Assembly: GCA_036703985.1 (NCBI GenBank) | Contig: DATNQN010000137.1 | Span: 41,343-105,342 of the forward strand | From: Leptolyngbyaceae cyanobacterium | GTDB taxonomy: Bacteria > Cyanobacteriota > Cyanobacteriia > Cyanobacteriales > Aerosakkonemataceae | Direction of reading: 5' to 3' | DNA: 64,000 nt | Part shown: in pieces, positions 28,628 to 37,204 of the stretch | How positions within the stretch are numbered: position 1 is the first letter of the stretch | Layout of the letters: every line of letters begins with the position of its first letter | Program-made: the position numbers and the translations under genes | The notes under the pieces: model-generated | What the model saw: the letters and a program-made list of their open reading frames with translations, nothing else | Database searches by the model: none | What the model was told of the DNA's origin: nothing

Positions 28628-31171
28628 ATGCCTTACCTGACAGAAGCAACTGAAATAAAAGCAATCATCGATAAACTTACTTCAGCAAAAATTCTCTGGG
28701 CAGATACAGAAATCGCTCAATGGAATACCGATCTTCCAAAGTTATCGCTAATTCAGTTATTAGCAGAACCAACCGATCGCACTGGCAACCACACTTATAT
28801 ATTAGATGTTTTAGATCGGCCTGAATTGGTTACTTATTTTATTAACCAAATAATGGCTAATGCCAAAATAGAAAAGGTCTTTCATAATGCAGGGTACGAC
28901 TTAAAATATTTAGGTAGACCCGTAGCAAAAAACATTACCTGCACTTTTAAATTAGCGCAAAAATTACGTAAACCATATCTATCCGTATCTAATTTAAAAT
29001 TAAAAACTTTAGCCGCAGAACTCTGTCAGTTCTCAAACATTGATATCGAAGAACAAGCAAGCGACTGGGGAAGGCGACCCCTGACAGAAAAACAGCTACA
29101 ATATGCGAAACTAGATACAGTTTATTTAGCTCACGTACATCAACGTTTATTAGCTTTTACTAACCCAAGTATATCTCATTCAGAGGAGAGCGAATCAATG
29201 CCCCGATCTGAAAATGCCGATCGATCGAGCTTGAGCGTTACTAAAGTTAGAGTGGCGTTTGAATGCCCTCGCTTATTTTATTTAAAGCAACATTTTGATG
29301 GAAATACGCAGTTTATACCAGAAAATAGATTACAAGGTATAGGTACGACCTTTCACAAGTTAGCTAATGATTTTATTCATCTTAGCAAACAAGAACCAAG
29401 ATTTAAAAATTTGTTTAATCCACCATTTGAACAATTAAAGGTGGATGAAATTGCCATACAAATGCAGCAAATATTTTATGAAGTAGGATTTTTCCCTTAT
29501 TTACAAACGGCGATTCAAGAAGATACTAGCAAAGCAGCTTCTCTACATCAAATTTGGCAAGGCTTAGTTAAACTAATCCGACGGTGGGCTGAATTATTAG
29601 TTAAAAATAGACGCTATTGTCATGCAGATGCGCTCGTCACACGCACTTTATTAGCAGGAGAATTAAGCCTAGAACATCAGTTTACTTTACCAGATGGTAA
29701 ACAGCAAAAAATAACAGGTATTCTTGATGGCATAATTTTTGATTTTGAAAAAAATAGCCTCTGCGTAGTAGAATACAAAACCTATCAAGCAGTCGATCCG
29801 GCGGCACAGTTAGCGCAAGTAGCGCTCTACAGTTATATGCTGAAAGAAAAGAAAAAAGTACCTGTAGATTCGGCTGTTTATTGCGTTTTACCAGAATTTA
29901 AAGAATATCATTATACGTGGGAACAATTAGAAAATACAGTACATAGCTTAATTCCCCATAAGCTACAACAAATGGGAGAATGGCTGATATGGCAACCGCC
30001 TAATCCTAACCCTCCTCCCCCAACGCTACAACCTGACCTCTGTAAAATTTGTCCGCAAAAAGAAAAGTGCCAAACCTTTTTTAATATTGGTGAAACTAAA
30101 GTAGAGGAAAAGGAAGAAATCAAGCAAAAACCAGCGATCGATCCGGATGAGGTAGGCGATCGATTAGTCAATGTCCTCAAATCTTTTGGTATTGGTGTAG
30201 ACTATCAAGGAACGTCTGTCGGCCCAGCTTTCATTCGGGTTAAACTAAAACCTCAATTAGGAGTAAAAGTTGCTTCTATTATCAATAAATCTGCTGATAT
30301 TCAGGTGCAGATGGAATTAACCGTTCCACCGACGATCGCACCGCAAGCCGGGTATGTTAGCGTTGATTTACCTCGTTGCGATCGCCAAATTGCCAAAGCC
30401 GAAGATTACATCCAAAAACAACCATTACCCGCCACCGCACCAGTCAAAATCGCCATAGGCGTAAATATAGATGGCAAATTATTAGAAGCAGATTTATCCG
30501 ATCCCAATACCTGTCATTTTTTAGTTGGCGGTACTACAGGTAGCGGTAAAAGCGAATTTCTGCGAAGCCTTCTGCTCAGTTTACTTTGGCGTCACTCTCC
30601 CCAACATCTCAAAATTGCTCTCGTCGATCCCAAACGGGTAACTTTTCCGGAATTCGAGGCGATCCCCTGGCTATATAAGCCAGTCGTCAAAGATAGCGAA
30701 ACCGCGATCGAACTGATGACAGAATTGGTAGCAGAAATGGAGCAGCGTTATCAAATATTTGAAGCTGCCGGGTGTGCCGATATTACCGCTTACAATCAAA
30801 AAGCAACCAAGCCTCTACCCCGCATAGTTTGTATTTTCGATGAATATGCGGATTTTATGGCAGAAAAAGAAATTCGCAATGCACTAGAATTAAGCATCAA
30901 ACGGCTAGGTGCAATGGCAAGAGCGGCTGGCATTCACCTCATCGTCGCCACCCAACGCCCAGAAGCGAAAGTTGTTACCCCTCTAATTCGATCGAATTTA
31001 CCGGGAAGAGTGGCACTTCGCACCGCTAGCGAGGCAGACTCAACTATAGTATTAGGCGGGAATCAAAAAGCAGCAGCTTATCTGTTGGGGAAAGGGGACT
31101 TACTATACCAAGTAGGATCTAGCCTGCATAGATTACAAAGCTTATTAGCTAAAATTATCGAGTTGCGCTAA
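28628..31171 (+). CDS. DEDDy exonuclease - Cas4-like nuclease - FtsK-type translocase fusion
   Basis: Three enzymes are joined in 847 residues. (1) Residues 15-180: RNase D-like 3'-5' exonuclease with a complete DEDDy set, D26/E28 in WADTEIA, D91 in HNAGYDLKYLG, and Y159/D163 in YAKLDTVYLAH. (2) Residues 202-490: Cas4/RecB-type PD-(D/E)XK nuclease with D367 (GILDGIIFD), E382 and K384 (VEYKT), QxxxxxY near 394-401, and cysteines C213 (CPRLFYL), C472, C475 and C481, placed as in the Cas4/AddB 4Fe-4S cluster. (3) Residues 508-847: FtsK/SpoIIIE motor with Walker A GGTTGSGKS (634-642), Walker B IFDEY (736-740) and VATQRP. It lacks the FtsK membrane domain and the gamma DNA-reading domain. All active sites look intact. 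Confidence 0.92.
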   Translation: MPYLTEATEIKAIIDKLTSAKILWADTEIAQWNTDLPKLSLIQLLAEPTDRTGNHTYILDVLDRPELVTYFINQIMANAKIEKVFHNAGYDLKYLGRPVAKNITCTFKLAQKLRKPYLSVSNLKLKTLAAELCQFSNIDIEEQASDWGRRPLTEKQLQYAKLDTVYLAHVHQRLLAFTNPSISHSEESESMPRSENADRSSLSVTKVRVAFECPRLFYLKQHFDGNTQFIPENRLQGIGTTFHKLANDFIHLSKQEPRFKNLFNPPFEQLKVDEIAIQMQQIFYEVGFFPYLQTAIQEDTSKAASLHQIWQGLVKLIRRWAELLVKNRRYCHADALVTRTLLAGELSLEHQFTLPDGKQQKITGILDGIIFDFEKNSLCVVEYKTYQAVDPAAQLAQVALYSYMLKEKKKVPVDSAVYCVLPEFKEYHYTWEQLENTVHSLIPHKLQQMGEWLIWQPPNPNPPPPTLQPDLCKICPQKEKCQTFFNIGETKVEEKEEIKQKPAIDPDEVGDRLVNVLKSFGIGVDYQGTSVGPAFIRVKLKPQLGVKVASIINKSADIQVQMELTVPPTIAPQAGYVSVDLPRCDRQIAKAEDYIQKQPLPATAPVKIAIGVNIDGKLLEADLSDPNTCHFLVGGTTGSGKSEFLRSLLLSLLWRHSPQHLKIALVDPKRVTFPEFEAIPWLYKPVVKDSETAIELMTELVAEMEQRYQIFEAAGCADITAYNQKATKPLPRIVCIFDEYADFMAEKEIRNALELSIKRLGAMARAAGIHLIVATQRPEAKVVTPLIRSNLPGRVALRTASEADSTIVLGGNQKAAAYLLGKGDLLYQVGSSLHRLQSLLAKIIELR

Positions 31172-31369
31172 AACTAATATTTACTTTCCCGTGAATCTAA
31201 GGAGGCTTCTTCCCCAGATCGGGATCTCGATCGAAAGAATTTATCACCAGCGCCCTTTTGCCTAGTCCGTAAAAATATTAAATTTAATGAAGCATCTTTA
31301 TCCTGGTGCCGCCTGGGTATCCAGATCGAATTTCCTGAGTAGGGCGTCATTTGTAAAAGGACAGAACGA

Positions 31370-32299
31370 ATGGGATATATCATAGCAACTGCCAATATGA
31401 AAGGCGGCGTCGGTAAGACGACCCTCACGGTAAACTTGGCCGCTAGTTTGGTAAAAGATTTCGGTAAAAAGGTTTTGGTTGTCGATTTAGATAACCAAAT
31501 CAGCGCGACTCTCAGCATGATGTCTCCACAGGACTTTTCTAAGCGGCGGAGAGATAAACGCACTTTAAGGCATTTGGTAAATAAAGCAATCAAACCTGAT
31601 ATTAAACTATCGATTCCAATTTATGATGTAATTCACGGTTATGCTTGCTCTTTAAAAGGTTTGGATTTATTACCAGGAGACCTAGACCTTTACGATGAAT
31701 TTTTGGTATCGGAAATGCTCTATGAAAAAGCAATTCACGGAGGCCAAAATAATTTCGAGCAAATTTGGACGGTTTTTGAAAGAAACCTGGTACAACATAT
31801 TCTCAGTCCCGTCGTCAAAGAGTATGATTTTATAATTTTAGATTGCGCTCCGGGTTATAATCTTTTAACTCGTAGCGGTCTGCTGGCTAGCGATTTTTAC
31901 ATCTTACCCGCTAAACCAGAACCATTATCAGTGATCGGTATTCAGTTACTAGAACGAAGACTAGCTCAACAAAGAGAAATTCATAAAAACGATGCGGTGA
32001 ATATTCAATTGTTGGGTATTGTTTTCACGATGTCAGGTTCTCTATTGACAGGTAGGTATTATCAGCAAGTAATGCGTCGAGTTCATGAAGATTACAGCGC
32101 TACCAAACTTTTCAAAACTCGCATTCCCGTTGATGTAAGCGTTTCTAAAGCTGTCGATACTTTTATGCCTGTCGTGCTTTCTAATCCTCAATCAACTGGT
32201 GGGAGAGCATTTACCCAATTAACGCAAGAATGCCTCCAAAAGTTAACAGTGATTACTAGCCAAAAGCAGAATCCTGCTAAATTCAATTTAGAAGAGTGA
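31370..32299 (+). CDS. ParA/MinD-family ATPase
   Basis: A 309-residue deviant-Walker ATPase: KGGVGKTT near residue 12, DLDNQISATLS after it, and IILDCAPGYN as the Walker B/switch region. These proteins dimerise on ATP binding and organise DNA or protein cargo over the nucleoid. No ParB gene or iteron-like centromere repeats lie beside it, so it is not a standard plasmid partition pair. It follows the translocase fusion on the same strand after 198 bases. A functional link is possible but not shown. Confidence 0.9.
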   Translation: MGYIIATANMKGGVGKTTLTVNLAASLVKDFGKKVLVVDLDNQISATLSMMSPQDFSKRRRDKRTLRHLVNKAIKPDIKLSIPIYDVIHGYACSLKGLDLLPGDLDLYDEFLVSEMLYEKAIHGGQNNFEQIWTVFERNLVQHILSPVVKEYDFIILDCAPGYNLLTRSGLLASDFYILPAKPEPLSVIGIQLLERRLAQQREIHKNDAVNIQLLGIVFTMSGSLLTGRYYQQVMRRVHEDYSATKLFKTRIPVDVSVSKAVDTFMPVVLSNPQSTGGRAFTQLTQECLQKLTVITSQKQNPAKFNLEE

Positions 32300-32323
32300 T
32301 ATCAAACTTGTTTGTAGCCTTTT

Positions 32324-32395
32324 TAGGGGCGAAGCATTCGGACAGAAAATAGAGGGTTTGAGTCATAAATTGTCGCCCGAATGCGAGAGCCCCTA
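32324..32395. repeat. Long imperfect inverted repeat between parA-like gene and ileS
   Basis: Arms around TAGGGGCGAAGCATTCGG (32324-32341) and CCGAATGCGAGAGCCCCTA (32377-32395) pair with few mismatches. The words are typical of dispersed cyanobacterial repeats. The position between convergent genes would suit a bidirectional terminator. Confidence 0.7.
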
Positions 32396-32406
32396 CTCAA
32401 AAAACT

Positions 32407-32429
32407 GCTCCCAGGTTGAACCTGGGAGC
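32407..32429. terminator. Hairpin between convergent genes
   Basis: An 11-bp perfect stem with a single-base centre (arms GCTCCCAGGTT and AACCTGGGAGC) lies 108 bases after the ParA-like gene and 56 bases past the ileS stop. It is A-rich before and modestly T-rich after, so it may terminate ileS. The same palindrome is a common dispersed repeat in cyanobacteria. Confidence 0.5.
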
Positions 32430-32484
32430 AAGAAATTCTTTCTTCTTTCTTGATTCTGAATTCTGAATTCAGAATCCTTCTTCG

Positions 32485-35400
32485 TTAAAATTTCCCTGCT
32501 AGTGCGGGTACGCAGCGATCGCAGAGTAGGGGATGGGCGGGGAAGCTACCTACTAAAACGGAATAGTTCCAGCAGCGATCGCATTTTTGCCCATCTGCCT
32601 TCACTACACCCACACCCAAGTTGTCAGAAATTGCTTTAAACTTAACTCCCTCTAAAGCTTCCGGTGAATTTAGCAACTCTACCTGAGAAGCAATAAACAG
32701 GTAACGCAGTTCGTCAACTCCATTACTGCCATTACTGAGAATTGAGTTATCGGTATCGCTAACTTCCTCCGTCGTGACGGAAGCAGTAATTGTGGTTGGT
32801 TGTTCCTTAACGGTTAAGAACCTTGAGGGAGTTTGACCGACAATTTCTCGTTGCCAAGTACGAATATCTTCGTATAATTTTTGGCGATCGTTTCCTCGCA
32901 GTAAATTGCTATTAGCGAACTTAAACGAGTAGTAAATACCGATCAAGGTGAAAACTGGTTCTAGTAGCGGTATGCGATTAACTGCATTTAACATAGTTGC
33001 TGTTAAATACAAAATAAACACTACCAAACCAATCGCACCTAATACCGTAAGCGGTCTTTGATAATTTTGGAAAAATCTACCGATTTGGTCTAGAGAATCG
33101 GACAAAATCACATCGATTTGTTCTGCAAATACCCGCCATTGCTTCGTAGTAGCTACTGTCGGAATTAGTTCTTCATCTAAATCGACTTCTTCTGTTACTA
33201 CTACTTTTTCATCGGGAGTTATTACGGGTGAATCAGTGACGGGATTGAACGCTTCTAAACGCTGGCGCAGATCTGGATCGGCTACGTATAATAAAACTTT
33301 CGCTTCCAAAGAAGCGCCGATTTCACCTTCCTTGCGGCTTTGTTCCATCACTTTATTCACTTCTTGGCGCATTTGTCGCAATTGTTGCCAAGATGCTGCT
33401 AATTCTGGCTTCTTCCATTTTTCCTCAACTTTCACCCAACCGGATTCAAACACGGATTTATAGGGTGTTGAGTAAGGTAAATATTGCCAAATATCTTCTG
33501 CCATATGACAGAGAACTGGTGCGATCGCTCTGGCTAAATTTTCCACGGCAATTGCCAAAACCGTTTGGCAACTGCGACGGCGGAACGAATTCTCAGCACT
33601 GATATACAACCGATCTTTCGCAATATCTAAGTAGAAATTGGATAAATCTACCACGCAGAAATTCTGCACCGTTTGGAAAAAGCGGAAGAATTGGAAACTT
33701 TCAAATGCTTGGGTTATTTCCTCAAACACTTCCGTCATTCGATGCAGCATATAGCGATCGAGTTCCGGTAATTGTTCGTAAGGTACGGCATCTTTTGCCG
33801 GATCGAAATCATGCAAATTACCCAACAAAAAACGCGCCGTGTTGCGAATTTTTCCTCTCACATCATTTAACTGTTTGAGGATATTCAAACCGATCGGCAC
33901 ATCTGAAGAATAATCTACCGACGACACCCACAAACGCAACACATCAGCACCATAAGCCGGCACTTTTTCTTTCTTGGTTTTATTGCCTTTTTGGGTTTTG
34001 ATTTCGATGTCGCCGCCTTCGATAATCGCCAAGGGATCGATCGTATTTCCCTCGGATTTACTCATTTTGCGGCCTTCTTCATCCAAGGTAAAGCCGTGAG
34101 TTAATACGGTTTTGTAAGGTGCGATGCCGTTATTGGCGACACTGGTCAGTAAGCTAGATTGGAACCAACCCCGGTGCTGATCCGAACCTTCCAAATACAT
34201 ATCTGCCGGATAGCACAATTCGGGTCTTTGTTTCGCTACCGCCGCCCAGGATGACCCGGAATCGAACCATACGTCCATCGTATCGGTGCCTTTGCGATAA
34301 GAATGACCGTTATTGCGGTATTTTTGGGGCAATAACTCTTCCACTGACATTTCCCACCAAGCATCCGAGCCTTTTTCAGCTACGATCGCTTGAACGTGAG
34401 AAATCGTTTCCTCATTCAGCAAAGGTTCTCCCGTTTTTTCATCATAGAAAACGGGAATCGGTACGCCCCAACTGCGCTGACGGGAGATGCACCAGTCCGA
34501 TCGTTCTGCCACCATTGGAGTAATGCGGTTTTCCCCTTGAGCGGGAATCCATTTGACAGATGCGATCGCTTTTAATGCTTCTTCCCGGAAACCTTCTACC
34601 GACGCAAACCATTGTTCCGTAGCGCGATAAATCGTCGGTTTTTTCGTCCGCCAATCGTAAGGATACTTATGAACGTAAGGTTCTTCCTTCAATAAAGAAC
34701 CTGCCGCCGCTAAAGCTTCCACTACCTTAGCATTACCTTCACTCTGAACATTTAACCCGGCAAACTGTCCCGCTTCTTCGGTAAAGTTTCCATCTGCATC
34801 CACTGGAGACAAAATCGGCAAACCATACCGCTGACCTACCATATAGTCATCTTGACCGTGACCGGGTGCGGTGTGTACCAATCCCGTACCGGAATCAGTG
34901 GTAACGTAATCTCCGCCGATCACGATCGGACTTACGCGATCGAATAACGGATGACGATAAGTAGAATGCTCTAAAGACCTACCAGATCCGGTCGCCTTCA
35001 CCGTCAGGTTAACTCCTAAAGTGGCAGACAGCCGCTCTACCAAATCCGCCGCCACGATTAGATATTTAAAACCTAAAGGTTTTTCCTCTTTGGCTGACCC
35101 CTCCCCAACCCCTCCCCTAAGAGGAGAGGGGCTTTCCGGCTGTCCCTTCCCTGTGGGAGATGATAGGCTTTCCGGCTGTCCCTTCTTTGTTGGAGAGGTT
35201 AAGCTTTCCGGCTCCCCCTTCCCTACGAGGGAAGGGGGCTGGGGGGTTAGGTTATTCTCCACCTCCACCACCGCATAGATAAGGTCGGGATTCACCGCCA
35301 CTGCTAAATTAGCGGGTATCGTCCAAGGAGTAGTCGTCCATACTGCCACCCCCAAATCCGGCAAGTACTGCTTTAAAGCTGATTCCAGTGGCGGAGACAG

Positions 35401-36066
35401 TTCTACGATCGGGAAAGCAGCGTAGAGACTGCGGGAAGTATGACCTTCCGGATATTCCAATTCTGCTTCTGCTAATGCCGTTTTCGAGCTAGGACTCCAG
35501 TGTACGGGCTTCAATCCCCGATAAATGTAGCCTTTCAGAACCATTTGCCCGAAAACGCCAATTTGCGCTGCTTCGTAAGCTGGTTTGAGAGTTAGATAAG
35601 GGTCATCCCATTCTCCCCAAACCCCGTAGCGTTTGAACGATTCTCGCTGCTTGTCTACTGTTTTGAGGGCAAACTCTTTCGCTTGGCGGCGCAGTTCCAA
35701 AGGCGTCAGTTTTTGCCGTTCTGCCGGTTTCATATCCTGCAAAACTTTTAATTCGATCGGCAAACCGTGGCAGTCCCAACCCGGTACGTAACGAACCTTG
35801 CGACCTTTAAGCAACTGATATTTATTGATAATATCTTTGAGAATTTTATTCAGCGCGTGACCGATGTGCAGCGCTCCGTTAGCATAAGGTGGGCCGTCGT
35901 GCAAAACAAATATATCGCCTGGATTGTTTTGCGACAGTTTTTCGTAAATCTGATGCTCTGCCCAAAATTTTTGCAGTTCTGGTTCCCGCTTGAGAGCGTT
36001 CGCCCGCATATCAAACTGAGTTTTAGGTAGATTAACCGTATCTTTGTAGTTTTGAGATTCTGTCAC
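32485..36066 (-). CDS. ileS: Isoleucyl-tRNA synthetase with CAAD domain
   Basis: The class I enzyme charges tRNA-Ile. HIGH lies in [16 protein letters not shown] and KMSKS in [12 protein letters not shown], with the CP1 editing domain between them and a C-terminal zinc knuckle (CDRCWNY, then CDRC). Two additions are notable. First, the editing domain carries a 12-residue tandem repeat ([12 protein letters not shown] and variants). Second, before the zinc knuckle lies a CAAD module with two membrane helices ([20 protein letters not shown] and [15 protein letters not shown]), known in cyanobacterial synthetases as a thylakoid anchor. GTG at 36066 gives the family N-terminus [23 protein letters not shown] at 36117 is an alternative. 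Confidence 0.97.
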   Translation of the reverse strand: MTESQNYKDTVNLPKTQFDMRANALKREPELQKFWAEHQIYEKLSQNNPGDIFVLHDGPPYANGALHIGHALNKILKDIINKYQLLKGRKVRYVPGWDCHGLPIELKVLQDMKPAERQKLTPLELRRQAKEFALKTVDKQRESFKRYGVWGEWDDPYLTLKPAYEAAQIGVFGQMVLKGYIYRGLKPVHWSPSSKTALAEAELEYPEGHTSRSLYAAFPIVELSPPLESALKQYLPDLGVAVWTTTPWTIPANLAVAVNPDLIYAVVEVENNLTPQPPSLVGKGEPESLTSPTKKGQPESLSSPTGKGQPESPSPLRGGVGEGSAKEEKPLGFKYLIVAADLVERLSATLGVNLTVKATGSGRSLEHSTYRHPLFDRVSPIVIGGDYVTTDSGTGLVHTAPGHGQDDYMVGQRYGLPILSPVDADGNFTEEAGQFAGLNVQSEGNAKVVEALAAAGSLLKEEPYVHKYPYDWRTKKPTIYRATEQWFASVEGFREEALKAIASVKWIPAQGENRITPMVAERSDWCISRQRSWGVPIPVFYDEKTGEPLLNEETISHVQAIVAEKGSDAWWEMSVEELLPQKYRNNGHSYRKGTDTMDVWFDSGSSWAAVAKQRPELCYPADMYLEGSDQHRGWFQSSLLTSVANNGIAPYKTVLTHGFTLDEEGRKMSKSEGNTIDPLAIIEGGDIEIKTQKGNKTKKEKVPAYGADVLRLWVSSVDYSSDVPIGLNILKQLNDVRGKIRNTARFLLGNLHDFDPAKDAVPYEQLPELDRYMLHRMTEVFEEITQAFESFQFFRFFQTVQNFCVVDLSNFYLDIAKDRLYISAENSFRRRSCQTVLAIAVENLARAIAPVLCHMAEDIWQYLPYSTPYKSVFESGWVKVEEKWKKPELAASWQQLRQMRQEVNKVMEQSRKEGEIGASLEAKVLLYVADPDLRQRLEAFNPVTDSPVITPDEKVVVTEEVDLDEELIPTVATTKQWRVFAEQIDVILSDSLDQIGRFFQNYQRPLTVLGAIGLVVFILYLTATMLNAVNRIPLLEPVFTLIGIYYSFKFANSNLLRGNDRQKLYEDIRTWQREIVGQTPSRFLTVKEQPTTITASVTTEEVSDTDNSILSNGSNGVDELRYLFIASQVELLNSPEALEGVKFKAISDNLGVGVVKADGQKCDRCWNYSVLVGSFPAHPLLCDRCVPALAGKF
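35098..35255. repeat. Repeat insertion inside ileS (36-bp tandem units)
   Basis: Three units starting GCTTTCCGGC lie at 35131, 35167 and 35203, exactly 36 bases apart. Palindromic arms typical of intergenic repeats flank them: CCCCTCCCCT with AGGAGAGGGG on one side and CCCCCTTCCC with GGGAAGGGGG on the other. The frame stays open, adding roughly 60 residues to the editing domain. Confidence 0.9.
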
Positions 36067-36118
36067 AACCGGAGGCCAAGTAAAAATAATAAACTCTTGT
36101 TTTACTAATTTTGACATC

Positions 36119-36262
36119 CTATGAAGGATGAAGGATGAAGTTTGAAGGATGAAGTGAGAATTTAGGAGTCAGGAGTCAGAATTCAGGAGTCAGGAGTCTC
36201 CAAGTTAGACAATTAATTCATCTCCACCGCTTCTTTCCCCCCATCCCCCCATCTCCCCATCT
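36119..36262. repeat. Left arm of an inverted repeat flanking ycf66 and tnpB
   Basis: The arm contains tandem GAAGGAT and CAGGAGT units and CAATTAATTCATCTCCACCG. It matches the reverse complement of 38570-38670 over most of that arm's length, with insertions from the tandem units. Confidence 0.75.
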
Positions 36263-36275
36263 CTCACTCACCCAC

Positions 36276-37172
36276 TCACTCCTTAACGTCAGTATCCTTG
36301 GCAGTGGCTATTTCTGAAAAAGGCGATGGTGCGGGTGCTTTGGCAATTTCTGGTGGAGTAGAAGCTGCTGATTGCCGATCTGTAGCATCTCCTAATCCTA
36401 CTGGTTCGGCTGGTGGAGCAAGTTCTACCTCTGGAGCGATGTTTTCTATAGATGTCGATGTTTCCGCTGCTTCTATTTCTGGCAAAGTTTGCAATGGTGC
36501 AGGCGTAGGAGTTTCTTGTGCAATAGGTGTTGCGGGTGCAGTTGCTTCTGTTTCCGAATCAGCGTCAAGTGCTTCTGGAGTTGGCGTAATAGGTGCAGTT
36601 GCTTGTGCTTCCGAATCAGCATCAAATGCTTCTGGAATCGGTGCTACCATTGCTTCTCCCGTCGCAGCAGTAGGAGGAGTTACAGGTTGTGTAGTAGTTT
36701 TTTCAACAACCGATGTTTCCTTAGTTAGCTTTTGTAAACCAGTCATTGCACCTTGACCTGGTTTTTTAGCTTTAGAGAATAAACCAGTAAGTTTTTGTGG
36801 CAACTGAGCAACACTAGGAGGAACGGACAAGTTAGATAGTTTTGACTGTAAAGTGCCGATTAAAGAAGCGGCTTTTTGGGCTGCCTCTTCCTTAGTAGGT
36901 AATTCCGTTTGCTGTTCCACCGGGATTAGTTGACGGCGTAATGTCAGGGTTTGCCAACCAAACCAACCTAATAGAGAAACGCCAGCGATTTGTCCCAATA
37001 AAACACCGCCAGTGATTCGTCCAGCACATACCCACAAAACCAAGGCATAAAACAATCCCACTCCGCTCCAATAAAAATCACTCTTGCGGTGGATTTCTGG
37101 CAAAAAGAAAGCAGCAAGATAAACGCCAATGCTACTAAAACCAACTAATAATGCCAGGATGTATGCAAGCAT
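36276..37172 (-). CDS. Ycf66 family protein
   Basis: A 298-residue protein whose first 90 residues match the Ycf66 family known from cyanobacteria and plastids: MLAYILALLVGFSSIGVYLA, a second hydrophobic segment (FYWSGVGLFYALVLWVCAG) and a third near residue 70. The remainder is a low-complexity tail rich in Ala, Pro, Thr and Glu (about residues 150-298), absent from plastid forms. It is an integral membrane protein of unknown function, presumed photosynthesis-related. It lies downstream of the broken tnpB and upstream of ileS on the same strand. Confidence 0.9.
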   Translation of the reverse strand: MLAYILALLVGFSSIGVYLAAFFLPEIHRKSDFYWSGVGLFYALVLWVCAGRITGGVLLGQIAGVSLLGWFGWQTLTLRRQLIPVEQQTELPTKEEAAQKAASLIGTLQSKLSNLSVPPSVAQLPQKLTGLFSKAKKPGQGAMTGLQKLTKETSVVEKTTTQPVTPPTAATGEAMVAPIPEAFDADSEAQATAPITPTPEALDADSETEATAPATPIAQETPTPAPLQTLPEIEAAETSTSIENIAPEVELAPPAEPVGLGDATDRQSAASTPPEIAKAPAPSPFSEIATAKDTDVKE

Positions 37173-37204
37173 CTGCTGAACCCCCGTGCGGTGTCTAATG
37201 TCTA

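Noticed and set aside
28780..30110. Part of a CRISPR-Cas adaptation module because of the Cas4-like domain
   Set aside because: No cas1, cas2 or repeats in the window; the domain is fused to a motor instead.
28628..31171. Cell-division FtsK
   Set aside because: No N-terminal membrane helices and no gamma domain; extra nuclease domains at the N-terminus.
31174..31593. Minus-strand 139-residue frame across the ParA start
   Set aside because: Most of it is antisense to the ParA-like gene; no domain or ribosome site.
36298..36756. Plus-strand Ala/Ser/Gly-rich frame
   Set aside because: Antisense of the low-complexity Ycf66 tail.
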